Positions 49,101 through 58,172 of a stretch of DNA of 64,000 nucleotides are shown here, one piece after another. The translations under genes were made by a program, and so were the position numbers. The stretch is from Leptasterias polaris (taxonomy: Eukaryota; Echinodermata; Asteroidea; Forcipulatida; Asteriidae), in assembly GCA_037783415.1 (NCBI GenBank), contig JAZGTN010000052.1, positions 2,232,001-2,296,000 on the forward strand, given 5' to 3'. The notes under the pieces were generated by a model, which saw only the letters and a list, made by a program, of their open reading frames with translations, was not told where the DNA came from and made no database searches. Within the stretch, counting starts at the first letter, position 1. Every line of letters starts with the position of its first letter.

Positions 49101-52100
49101 ACGCTGAGAGGGAGCGGGGTAGGTGGAGTGAAGTGTGGCTGGGTAGCGCTGCCTCGGTCGGTAGTCAGATGAAGCGGGGAGGTCTGTATCTCGGACAGCA
49201 AGACGTTCGTGCCACAAAGAGCCACCTCAGGAGATAACATAGAAAAATATAAATTATGTGTATGGAATTTGTGAACAATTTTGTATTTAACTGATATTTG
49301 GGCCAAAGGACCCCCCACCCAATTTATAAAAAAAAAAAATCATTGAATTGGTTTGATTTTGCTAAACTAAAATTGTTTGAACTCAGTAAAGTTGAGCTAA
49401 CGAACACAGAAATTTTGTCATCATTTTCACACAGTGATGCATGTACTCCACAGCCAAAATTCTGGGTTTTGACAAAATTTGAGATCTATTTTTTTAAATT
49501 GCTGTTTCAAACTGGTTTTTTTCCTTCTTTTTTTCTAACCAACAGTAAAAAATAACAATAATCTTTTGATTGGCCGCTGTTCTGAAAAACTAAAATTAAT
49601 ATTTGTGAAGAAACACATGAGATATTTCAGGATTCAAGAGATGCTCACCTTTATACTCTTCTGTCCCGCCGATTCGTCTCCCTGGAGAGCTGCCCGCCGA
49701 TGAGGTCCCCCCAGATGCCGGAGGTCTTGAGAGGGTGGCATGTGGCGGAGACTTTGGGGGACCTGTGCTGGTGGAGGGTTTGATGCTCACTGGTGGGAAC
49801 AAATGCAATGAGGATGTTAGGTACCTTGAGGTGTCTTGTGCATTTTAATTTCACATCACAATGTTCTTCAGTTTTCCTGGTCCCCTTACCCCCTTTTTCC
49901 ACTCTTAAAAACTGGTTTTACTCTCACATATTTCATGCTTTAACCCTCTTGCTGTCTGACCATTCAATACCATTCACTGTGGTTTTGAATGATAGATAAG
50001 CTATGCCAGCCTTGCAATATGATACCATGAGGGAATGCATGTGCACAGTACACAGTTAGTTCTGTGCACAGTTGTGCCACCATACACAACTTTGGCAGTT
50101 GAATGGTTTCAAATGGTTGGTCAACTCACTTGAAAATGTTGCGAACAGTAGGAGGGTTAAATGTTATATTTTAATTTTTAACCTTTGATGTACTTGTACA
50201 TGTTTTTATTTATAGTTCATTTTCTTATCTTTTATTTTTACATAAATTTTTATAATTTATTACTCTACGGACCACAGTAATTACTTTGCTTTTGTTTCTC
50301 CTAGCCCATCTGGAAGTAATTTTGTATTGTCTTGTATCGTTGTGTTGGCTGAATAAATAATAATAATAATAATAATATTTAAGACAAAATCTCAGCTGGC
50401 AATAAGTGAGTTTAAGTGTGATGGACACGGGTTTATAAAGAAAACGGAGGTCTCATTTGTTTGTACTGTGGGCAATTTTGGAACGGATTTCAACGTTTGT
50501 TTACGGTTAAACTAAATTACCTGGAGGATGATAATGATGATGGGTGTGTACGTGGCGTTGTGGACCGCCCTCTCTTAGGCTCCCTAGCAGACTGTCTGTA
50601 GCCCCGTAAGCATCGCCGGCTGGTCTGTCCTTAGTGAAAGCAGGTCTTGGTCTCAGACCCAAGCTATCAAACTCATTGATTGGCTTGTGGTCGGAGACTA
50701 CCTGAGCAGGTGGCGGCTTGGGCCAAGAGACTGATGAGAATGAACTGCCAGACAAATCCTGCAACAACAAAAAAGAAGTAAATGAAAAGAAAATCAAAAA
50801 CAAAAACATAAATCAAATTAGACAAATTTAATTTAGCCTAATTTTTGTTTGATCATTTTTCTCCTCAATTATCTGCTTCAATATTTTGTTGTTCTAATGT
50901 TGATGGATGGTAAAATATTTTGATTAGCCCTAGCAGTGCCCCAGGCCGATTAAATTTCACAACAAAGGTAGTTCTCGTTAACTTCACTGCCGCAAAGTGA
51001 GTTTATAATTAGTCTCAATGTTTCCACAAGCCTGCTCTAGTCACCGTCAGGAGACATACGGTGATACTGCAAACTGAATATACATTGATACCGCACCATG
51101 CAATGCATCAAAATACAAAGTATTTCACTGTTTGAAGCTATACAACCAAGAACCAAGAACCAAGAACCAAGAGCCAAGAATCACCTACCTGTAGGGTAAG
51201 ATCCTCTTTCTGTCTGCTTGGGGATCTAGTGGTTGAGTCGACCAAACCTGAAGCCTTGGGGCTTGATGAAGATGTTTTTGTTGGTCTGTCGTTGGGCTCA
51301 GGGATGTATCTTAACATCTTTGACTGGCCATCTGAGATGTCTCTCGATGAGTCTCTAACTGAGATTGCTCCTGGAAGATGGAATGGAAGTATGAATTACT
51401 CGAAAGATGAAACGTGTGAAGAAAAACAATTTCTGAAGATAGGGGGAGATAGCTCAGTTTGTAGAGCACCTGCACATACATCTGAAGGTCACAGGTTCAA
51501 ATCGCACTGTAGTCACTTTATTCACCCAGAATTTATTGTGATGTACCAGTCAGTTCCCCTTGAGATTTAATAAATAAATTTTTTTGATTGTCATAATTTT
51601 CATTTGATGTTCCTGTCCAAATCTTGGTCTGAGATGGAGAATAAAGCATCTTGTTTAAGACCTCATATTTCATCTGAAATTCTTGAACACGAGCAACAGT
51701 GCTGCGAAAAAATTAATAAACAAGTCAGATTAAAGGAACAAAAGGGTAGGAATCGAGGTCCTTAACTGCTGTTTAAAACTGGCCTGGATCGTGGCCGTGC
51801 GATAAAGGAGCGATCCTTATGCAAGGGAGGACCTTCTTCGGCAGCCAGTAAGCTGAGGACCGAACAAGTCTGGCTGTCTTGTGTTGTTCAATTGAATAAT
51901 AATTAATACTACCTCACTGTGCAATAATACTACCTCACTGTGCAATAATACTACCTCACTGTGCAATAATAATACCTCACTGTGCAATAATACTACCTCA
52001 CTGTGCAATAATACTACCTCACTGTGCAATAATAATACCTCACTATGCAATAAAAATACCTCACTGTGCAATAATAATACCTCACTATGCAATAAAAATA

Positions 52101-55100
52101 CCTCACTGTGCAATAATAATACCTCACTATGCAATAAAAATACCTCACTGTGCAATATCTTTAATTTGTGTTGAGCATCAAAGTATACTAACCCATAAGA
52201 CAAATGGGATAAATCTTCTCTCTCAGTGATTGTTCAAATAAAAACAGTGTACATGTTAAACTTTGTAGAAAGTTCTTTCTTATTTCGATTCTGGTCTAGT
52301 AAAATACATTCTGGTCCATCAGACATTTTGAACCGCAATCCCTGTGGTCTTGTGGAACTTTAATCTAAATTTGAAGCCTGTAACAAGACTCTTATCCTCA
52401 CCTGAGGTTTGGAGGTCTCGTTGAGGGATGTCCCGCGACGAGGCATCTTTCATCCCCAGCTTGATGAGCTCAACTGTGGAGTCACCTTCTGATTGGCTGT
52501 TAGTCTGGCTCATGTGTTTTGATATGTCGCTGATGGTGTGACTATCATAAGGTCTGCATATTTGAAATGTTGATTCAAATCACCATATTTAGTGTTTCAC
52601 AAAAACTTTATTTTGTTAAATTGAATGTACACTTCTTCAGAACAGAAACGCAAATTTTAGAGAGAGAAAACAAAAATGTAAATCTACCAGACTGAAACTT
52701 TTTTTCACAAAATTTTCCCAAATAATACGTTCAAAATGGTCAGATGGAGCTATTTTAAACGAATATACAAATATTGAATGCATATGAGTGCAATATAGCA
52801 GAAGTGAAATCTGGACGGTTTCATTTTACGATGAGAAACGCACACTACGGCACCCATGCCACCCCTAAAACTGTGTTTATCGTACCTTTCATATGCATTA
52901 GACGGTGGTCTGTAATAATTGTCTTTACCGCCTTTGGGTCCAAACTCTTCCCTCAAGACGTCCGTGATGGCAGAAACTGTCCCTCTAGTCATTGTGTCCG
53001 GGTCTACGAGATCACCATCTACAATCAAACATAATGCAGACATTAATAATTTCATAGTCTTGAGGGCTTTGAATCCTTGTAGTTATGCACTGGTTTTGAA
53101 ACACTTTTAACCTTAATGTGCTTCTCTTCATATAGTTGTACAATTGAAGGAGCTGTTAGGACCGAGTTAACACCTGAAGTTTGAAAGACCAAAAGTGTTG
53201 TTGTTGTTGTTTTTAGAGTAGTCCTGGCAAAAATACTGCGCCGAGGTTTGTTGGCTTCGTCTTCAGAAAGAGGATTCAAATTCTAGCCACGTCAGCTATC
53301 ATGCAATTGTCTTTGAGCGAGAAAACACTTAACCATAGTATGCTTCTCTCCAACCAGATGTACAACTGGGAACTCACGAGGGATAAAAAAAAAACCTGGA
53401 GCTGGAGAAATGTAGTTTTATAAAAGTTTAAAACAATGACAACTGACAACCCTTTTCCCCACACACCTTCAAAGTCGGTCGCCGATCCTTCACTGTCAAT
53501 CCCACCCATGATGTAGTCCATGACGCCCAGTAGGATCTCCAGTAGGTACTGCATGGCGACTCGATCCCCCTCAACGATAGCCCTGCCGTTGATGTGGGAC
53601 AGATCACAGTGGAGTACCTTGTCTGCCAGGTGGTCGACGACCAACTGGACATTGTGGATCTCGTCTTCTTTAGTGATTAGGACGTAGGATATTCCTGATG
53701 AGAGAGAAAAAACCATCAAGGACAATTACAAAAAATAATGATTCTTTTGAACCCTCTTGTTACCAAATTCTTTTGACATTCATGAACAACCGCTGGTGCC
53801 CACACTGATTGACAACTCAAGTGTGAAGCACACATTCCCACACAACAGAAAGCTTGTGTTTGAAGTTAAATTTCACAAACTCTGTTATTACCTTGAAGAT
53901 TTCATTTCTGAGCACGATAACTAATACAATTTCTTTTTCAAAGGGTGTCGTTTCTAACAATGTTTTATAATCTCAACAGCTCCACAGTGCTCTTTACCAA
54001 GTAAGTTTTTATGGTCAGTAATTTTTGAAGAAATTACCAAAGGTATACCCTCCCTTTAGTATAAAATTCTTTCCTGTAAAAAAATTTTACCTTGCAAAGG
54101 ATCTCCCAGAATTCCTTCACAGAGTGCAACAAAGACAGATGAAGTGCATTCTGATAGGTCGCTGACTGGTGGCAAGTTGACTCGCTTCAGTAGCTCATTA
54201 GCGATGGCAGTGTCATCTGGATAATTAAGTACAATCATCATTAAACATTTTGTGAGATGAAACATCGCAATTTGCAAGAGAGAATTTAATAATGAGAAAA
54301 ATTTGTTATAAGAGAAAATATACTTTTTTTTTAAAATACATGTAACTATTCTGTGGAGAATACTGACCAGTGAGTCAGTGACTGAAGATATCTAGAAAAA
54401 TACCCTCGAAATTAAGAAACCGTGCTCACCAGGTTCAAGTGGTTAGACTGCAGGACTCAAAACAATGCCTGGAATTACACGGAGGCAACAGAGACCATGG
54501 CCTCTGTTGCCCTGGTCTTGGTCTTGGTGCCCCTTCAAAAGTTTCCCATTTTTCAATGAAAGCGCCCTTTGCAAAATGAAAACAGCCTTGCCCTCTCTAT
54601 GATGAAATTCCAGGCATGTGCAATAACAATGAAGTGGGTTTGAATAAAAAAAGCATGCCAAGCTAACCGTCTATTTCACAATGACAGGGTTGTAGCTAGA
54701 ACTTTTTGAGTGCCAGCTAATTTACAATCAAAATAGAGCGAAGCTTTTAATTTTACTGCTTTAAAAATGGATTTGTATGGGTTTTCTGAGACATGATTTT
54801 TGTAATGCATTTTAAGGTATGTAAATCTGTTATTTAAAACTTCATTACAGTTTCAATAGGCTTCAACATTTTTAGGGCAAGGCCACTTTGGTCTTGGAGC
54901 AAACAAAATTTTGGAGGGCTCCAAAGCCAGTAGATAGAGCACAAAGGCCAAACATGTTATTTTAACAAAGGCCTGAAGGCTATAAATAAACTATTAGTTG
55001 TACTCTGAAAAAAGCAATTTACAAAAAAATACTATTTTGTAAATTGGCCAGGGGTTTCCCCATGGGTGGTAAACCCGATGGAACAATTTGCATGAATAAA

Positions 55101-57156
55101 ATGTTAATAAATCATATCTTATTCAAAAACAAACATTAAATCTAAAAGCCAGCAGATGTCAACACACTTTCCAGGTTTAAAAGAACACGAAACCCACTCC
55201 GAGGAGTCAAAAAACCAGGTCACAACACCACACAGACACCGCGCACGCGGCTCGCTTTGGAGTAAAGCAAGAGTATTACAAAGTAAAACAATTGTATAAC
55301 AACTGTAGAGGATTAGCTACAAAGACACCGCGCACGCGGCTTGTCTTTTGAGTGAAGCAAGAGTATTGCAAACTAAAACAATTGTGTAACAAACTGCAGA
55401 GGATTATAGATAAGAGTAATTGGGTCTCAATTGGAGGGTCAATCATTCTCCCTGACATGTCTGGATAGTGTCTGGGGCTAACATTAAAGAAAAGGACATC
55501 CAACTGTCGGCTTCCTTTGGGTTGAAAATGTGTTTTATTTAATCATTGACAACTGGGGAAAAACAAGTTTACCGTTCAATACTCATAAACTTTGTTGCAT
55601 TTTGTGCCGGTCGGTAGGAGGTTCATCTAGTCTGTGTGGCGGTCGGCAATAGCAAATGCCGGTTACACCCGACCGGCGCCGACCAGCGTGGCTACAACGC
55701 TGCACAATGAGTGACTAAAATAGGTATTGTCATTTAGTTACTGAAACATAAATTATTGATTTGTGCAATTCATAATCATAGATTCTATGAGAGTGATTGG
55801 CTGTTGCCAGCTTGTTATTTAGCGTTTATATTCGCTTGTGGGAGCTTTGCTGAGTTCCCTTGTTGGGAAGATTATTTAAACAAACAAACAAACAACAAAC
55901 TCTTACAGATTTTCAGAGAGAATACATTTTTCACACACTTGGATGGGATAGGAACCACTCACTCCTAACACTAGGAAAAACTATACATTCTGCTACCGTT
56001 ACCTTTTGAAGTATTGCTACTCATGGAGTAGTTCGTCATAAAATCCATGGACTTGGTTGTGTTGTTTCAATCAGTTGAAAATGTCTGCAAATGAAATGGT
56101 TTATGTCAAAACCTGGAAAAGATGCTGAATCCTAGCCACTGTTTTACACTCACTTTGGCCCCAAATAGTGTTTTTCATTAATGTTACATAGGCCTCTACC
56201 TAGTTGCGATAAGCGACCTTGGTGGAGGGTTACGATTATCGCAACTAGCCTCTACCTAGCCTAGGCTACTGACTACTGACTGTCTCTAGCAACCCACAGA
56301 CTTAGTTAAAGCCGACTGGAGAGCGGATGTCAAGTAATGAAAGCAGTCTTTGTCGCTACGCGACTGTGACACTGACAGCATGTAGCCCACCTTGTTGGGC
56401 TGTTATGGCTCTCTTTTAACTACTTCTGGAAACTAGTATAACAAGGCTCCCCCGTGAGCCTTAAGTTAACTTATATATAGGGGTCTAAAGTTCCGTTTTA
56501 AAAATGGTCATTGATAGATCAACATTTTCTGGTGTTTAGCCCGCAATAACTTCAGTTTCAAAATTTCTAAAAAACTAGTACAGCGCCCCAGTTACTGGAT
56601 CTAGTTCCCCCCAAAACAACTGATGTTTTATTATTTTTAATAAAAATTAATAAATGTTACAAATTTTAAATTTACAATGAAAATGAATTTATTTGGTGTG
56701 AAAACAGAATCAAGAGAATGCAATGCAATTTGTTTAACTCGAATTTATCTTAAAAGGGAGATTTGCACTGACAGTTAAAACTTGAAAAAAATTTAAATTT
56801 ATTTAGCTACCACCTCACTCATCTCATGTTTGTAATCTCGTCACTGTCAAGTGTCATCACAAACTTCTCTACCCTTCTTAAAATAGTAAGGTTTCTAAAA
56901 CAGTTTCGTTTCGTTTGATTTCTAATGCACGACAGACGTCTGGACACCAAGCAACCAGAACCAAATCCACCATGGAGGAAGAAATCCACGAAGGTAGTTT
57001 GTCGTTTGTAAAGTGGCGCAAGAAATTGTTGAAGAGAAACAAAAACCAGTTTTGAAATTGTCTTTATTATATGTATAAATTACTCCAAATATAAAATTAA
57101 AATTGTATACAAAAGGATTACTTACCAAGGTATTTGTGACTATATTTATCTACCAT
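37196..57156 (-). CDS. CEP95: CEP95/CCDC45-like centrosomal coiled-coil protein, 21 exons
   Basis: CEP95 is a centrosome and basal-body protein with an N-terminal calponin-homology-like region and a C-terminal coiled coil. Exons (high to low): 57156-57126, 54216-54091, 53694-53467, 53018-52886, 52553-52402, 51370-51189, 50758-50521, 49789-49649, 49189-48966, 48443-48331, 48032-47660, 46955-46923, 46275-46183, 45170-45101, 44641-44537, 41850-41681, 40897-40823, 40043-39891, 39602-39469, 38517-38433, 37360-37196. All junctions keep phase and sum to 3024 bp (1007 residues; the human protein is about 820). Residues 10-130 ([27 protein letters not shown]) form the conserved head. A low-complexity middle follows, with HHH near 355-360. 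The [15 protein letters not shown] block lies near 760 and a Lys/Arg/Glu-rich coiled coil from about 790 to the end. The first exon is chosen for its A/G Kozak context and GTAAGT donor; 56048-56003 also fits the phase. Confidence 0.83.
37722..37752. repeat. (ATT)n microsatellite
   Basis: The tract follows GCGCTATACAAAAACGGTTT, a SINE-like 3' end, so it is probably the tail of a SINE. It lies in the last intron of the CEP95-like gene. Confidence 0.8.
39310..39425 (-). mobile_element. tRNA-derived SINE, head portion
   Basis: Read on the minus strand this starts TGTGGCCAAGCGGTCTAGTG, a tRNA-Leu/Ser-like head, and has a GGTTTGATTCCCGATC B-box-like word followed by ATGACACTTGTGTCCTTGAG. It lies in the CEP95-like gene, just downstream of the exon at 39469. 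Confidence 0.65.
42518..42767. mobile_element. GGCCCAATTTCAT-family MITE, full length
   Basis: The left end GGGCCCAATTTCATGGCTCT and the right end AGAGCCATGAAATTGG are inverted copies. The interior repeats GCGCTTACG-like words several times. It lies in intron 15 of the CEP95-like gene, directly beside tRNA-like SINE pieces (GGGATTCGAACCCA at 42490). Confidence 0.75.
42861..44131. mobile_element. Large foldback element with nested foldback core
   Basis: The outer arms are AGGCAAAAAA...GTTGAGTTGCCCTCC and, inverted, GGAGGGCAACTCAAC...GGCCT, followed inward by GGTCGGTCGGTCGGG-type words. Within it, 43208-43662 is a second foldback with arms of about 180 bp (left TGTGTTCACCTAGCTCTTAG, right CTAAGAGCTAGGTGAACACA). 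The core has a CCGCCATTTTGGAATGATCC arm pair and a central GGCCGGC word. No transposase frame is seen. Confidence 0.75.
44136..44470 (-). mobile_element. tRNA-derived SINE, full length, minus strand
   Basis: The minus strand starts GGGTGTCATGGCTGAGCGG (A box) and reaches GGTTCGAATCCCGGTCATG (B box). It then continues through ACACTTGTGTCCTTGAGCAA and the CTCCCCAGGGAGCTGAG body to a TATATAAGAA-like 3' end. It abuts the foldback element at 44131. Confidence 0.8.
45481..45845 (+). mobile_element. tRNA-derived SINE, full length
   Basis: The head TGGCCGAGCGGATAAGAGC fits a tRNA-Leu/Ser A box and GGGTTCGAGTCCCGGTC fits the B box. The body shares ACACTTGTGTCCTTGAGCAA and TATACTCCCCAGGGAGCTGA with the other copies. 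It ends GCGCTATATAAGAAGCCACT plus a short ATT run. It lies in the CEP95-like gene, antisense to it. Confidence 0.85.
46324..46478. mobile_element. Foldback MITE, GCCTGGAATT family
   Basis: The left end GCCTGGAATTACACGGAGGC pairs with the right end GATGAAATTCCAGGC. The centre contains GGCCTCTGTTGCCCCTGG. It closely matches 54467-54615. Confidence 0.75.
46520..46695. mobile_element. GGCCCAATTTCAT-family MITE
   Basis: Begins GGGCCCAATTTCATGAAGC and ends with the inverse (GCTTTATGAAATTGGGCC). 176 bp, non-coding, in a CEP95-like gene intron. Confidence 0.8.
46976..47115. repeat. Dispersed repeat shared with 45340-45465
   Basis: Both segments start GTAAGNGTGTAA, share CACTACACT and end GACGTCAGGTGAATTGG. 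They are about 65-70 percent alike by eye, in the same orientation, and both lie in introns of the CEP95-like gene directly after an exon region. The class is unknown. Confidence 0.5.
49940..50160 (-). mobile_element. 221-bp MITE, TTAACCCTC...GAGGGTTAA
   Basis: This is the inverse of the element at 10191-10412 and nearly identical to it over the whole length, including AGTGAATGGTATTGAATGGT and the central TGCATTCCCTCATGGTATC (as read on the minus strand). TTAA lies at both ends. The high identity between copies 40 kb apart suggests recent movement. Confidence 0.85.
51147..51182. repeat. (CCAAGAA)n tandem repeat
   Basis: Five 7-bp units with one substitution, ending seven bases before the exon boundary of the CEP95-like gene at 51189. 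Confidence 0.85.
51445..51575 (+). mobile_element. tRNA-derived SINE, second family
   Basis: The head GGGGAGATAGCTCAGTTTGT and a GGTTCAAATCGCAC B box give a tRNA-like 5' part. Pairing of the acceptor stem is poor and it runs into TTTATTCACCCAGAATTT, so I read it as a SINE rather than a tRNA gene. Confidence 0.65.
51904..52157. repeat. 21-bp minisatellite, 12 units
   Basis: The unit is AATAATACTACCTCACTGTGC with few variants. In the distal half, AATAATAAT and AATAAAAAT units alternate with GTGC and ATGC endings, giving a 42-bp higher-order repeat. Because 21 is divisible by three, the minus strand stays open with a repeating seven-residue LLHSEV-type peptide. It lies between the exons at 52402 and 51370 of the CEP95-like gene, so it is intronic. 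Confidence 0.9.
53935..54057 (+). mobile_element. Partial TTAAAGGCACTG-family MITE
   Basis: Carries GGGTGTCGTTTCTAACAATG, TTTACCAAGTAAGTTTTTAT and ATTACCAAAGGTATACCCTC. It ends 34 bases before the exon at 54091 of the CEP95-like gene. Confidence 0.65.
54467..54615. mobile_element. Foldback MITE, GCCTGGAATT family
   Basis: Left GCCTGGAATTACACGGAGGC and right GATGAAATTCCAGGC. Its close relative is 46324-46478. It lies in intron 1 of the CEP95-like gene. Confidence 0.75.
55232..55407. repeat. Tandem duplication, about 90-bp unit
   Basis: Two copies (about 55232-55316 and 55322-55407) start with GACACCGCGCACGCGGCT and continue through AAGCAAGAGTATT and AAAACAATTGT to AGAGGATTA. The CCGCGCACGCGG core is self-complementary and unusually GC-rich for this window. 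Confidence 0.75.
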
Positions 57157-58172
57157 ATTTACAGTACGGCGGAAGATTCAAACAAACCGCAGCCATGTTT
57201 GATTATCTTTTACGCTTCTATTGAGACAGAGTTTTTGATTGGCTAGTATAAGGTCATGTGATATAAAGCTACAAAACAAAGTTTGTCATTGGATCTAAAA
57301 TAAACAGGGCGTGATCTAATTGATACCGCGGGAAATGGGCACATGTCATGTGTGTTTACATTTTGTACTAAGCAGCGAGAGCAGTCCGATGTCAAATACA
57401 GGTAGAACAACATTACCTTTTTAACAGTTACATTGCATTGATTAATTGTAAAATTGATATGGAAAAGAATTTCCCATCTGACCCGGCGCCACCTTTCCAT
57501 CAATATATGACAATAATATGACAAAAAATTGTATCCTATTTAGCCAGTTGTCATGTTTTGGTTTATAATGCCAATGGGTATTTTTCTTGTGGAAGTTGTG
57601 ATGATCATGGGGTCATGCAGGGGATATAAAATCCTTGCCCATCATGATCTTGTTGGGCTGTGTTAGGGCTCTGTTTTAACTAACATCTCGTGTCTATCAT
57701 TCATATGATAAGACAACTGTTAAAAAGAGAGCCAAAACAGCCCATTAAGTTGGGCTAAATTTAAAATAACAAAGTTGCAACAGCCAACACATCAGCTCTA
57801 GTCTTACAATACAAACATTGGTTTAATATGAATTGAACAAATCAATGAATTGTGATCCAGTAACTAGGCATGACAGTGACACATCGACTTATTCCTGTCA
57901 TTGTGAAATAATGCGGTTGGCTTCTGCTGGATTCAAACCCACAATCTTGTGATTGCAAGTCATGACCCGGTAACTGGGGCGCTGTACTCCTTTAAAAAAG
58001 ATGTGGAGAGTTGTCCTACTGCAGATGTCAAAGTTTTAAAAAAGGGGTACAGCGCCCCGGTAACTGGGTGTACCACCTACCCACACTAACTCTGATCAGT
58101 GATGATTGGTTTTCCCTTTAGATTGTTATCAGTGAAACAAAATTTTACTAAATCTTTGTTGATTTGGACGTC
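57157..58172. promoter_or_regulatory. Divergent intergenic region, CEP95-like and HhH-like genes
   Basis: About 1.0 kb separates two start codons that point away from each other. On the CEP95 side, GATTGGC near 57237 and a further ATTGG near 57290 fit CCAAT-box cores. The interval also holds two small foldbacks: 57656-57751 (GTTGGGCTGT / ACAGCCCA) and 57966-58068 (CCCGGTAACTGGGGCGCTGT and its inverse). No TATA box is evident. The promoter role is inference from gene arrangement. Confidence 0.45.

Noticed and set aside
51445..51520. Functional tRNA gene
   Set aside because: A- and B-box words are present but the acceptor stem does not pair and SINE sequence follows.
56003..56048. Alternative first exon of the CEP95-like gene
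   Set aside because: It fits the phase but has a weaker start context and a weaker donor (GTAACG) than 57156-57126. It is kept only as an alternative.
56970..56995. Plus-strand ATG exon (ATGGAGGAAGAAATCCACG) with a GTAG donor
   Set aside because: I found no downstream exon in phase and it lies inside the CEP95-like first intron.
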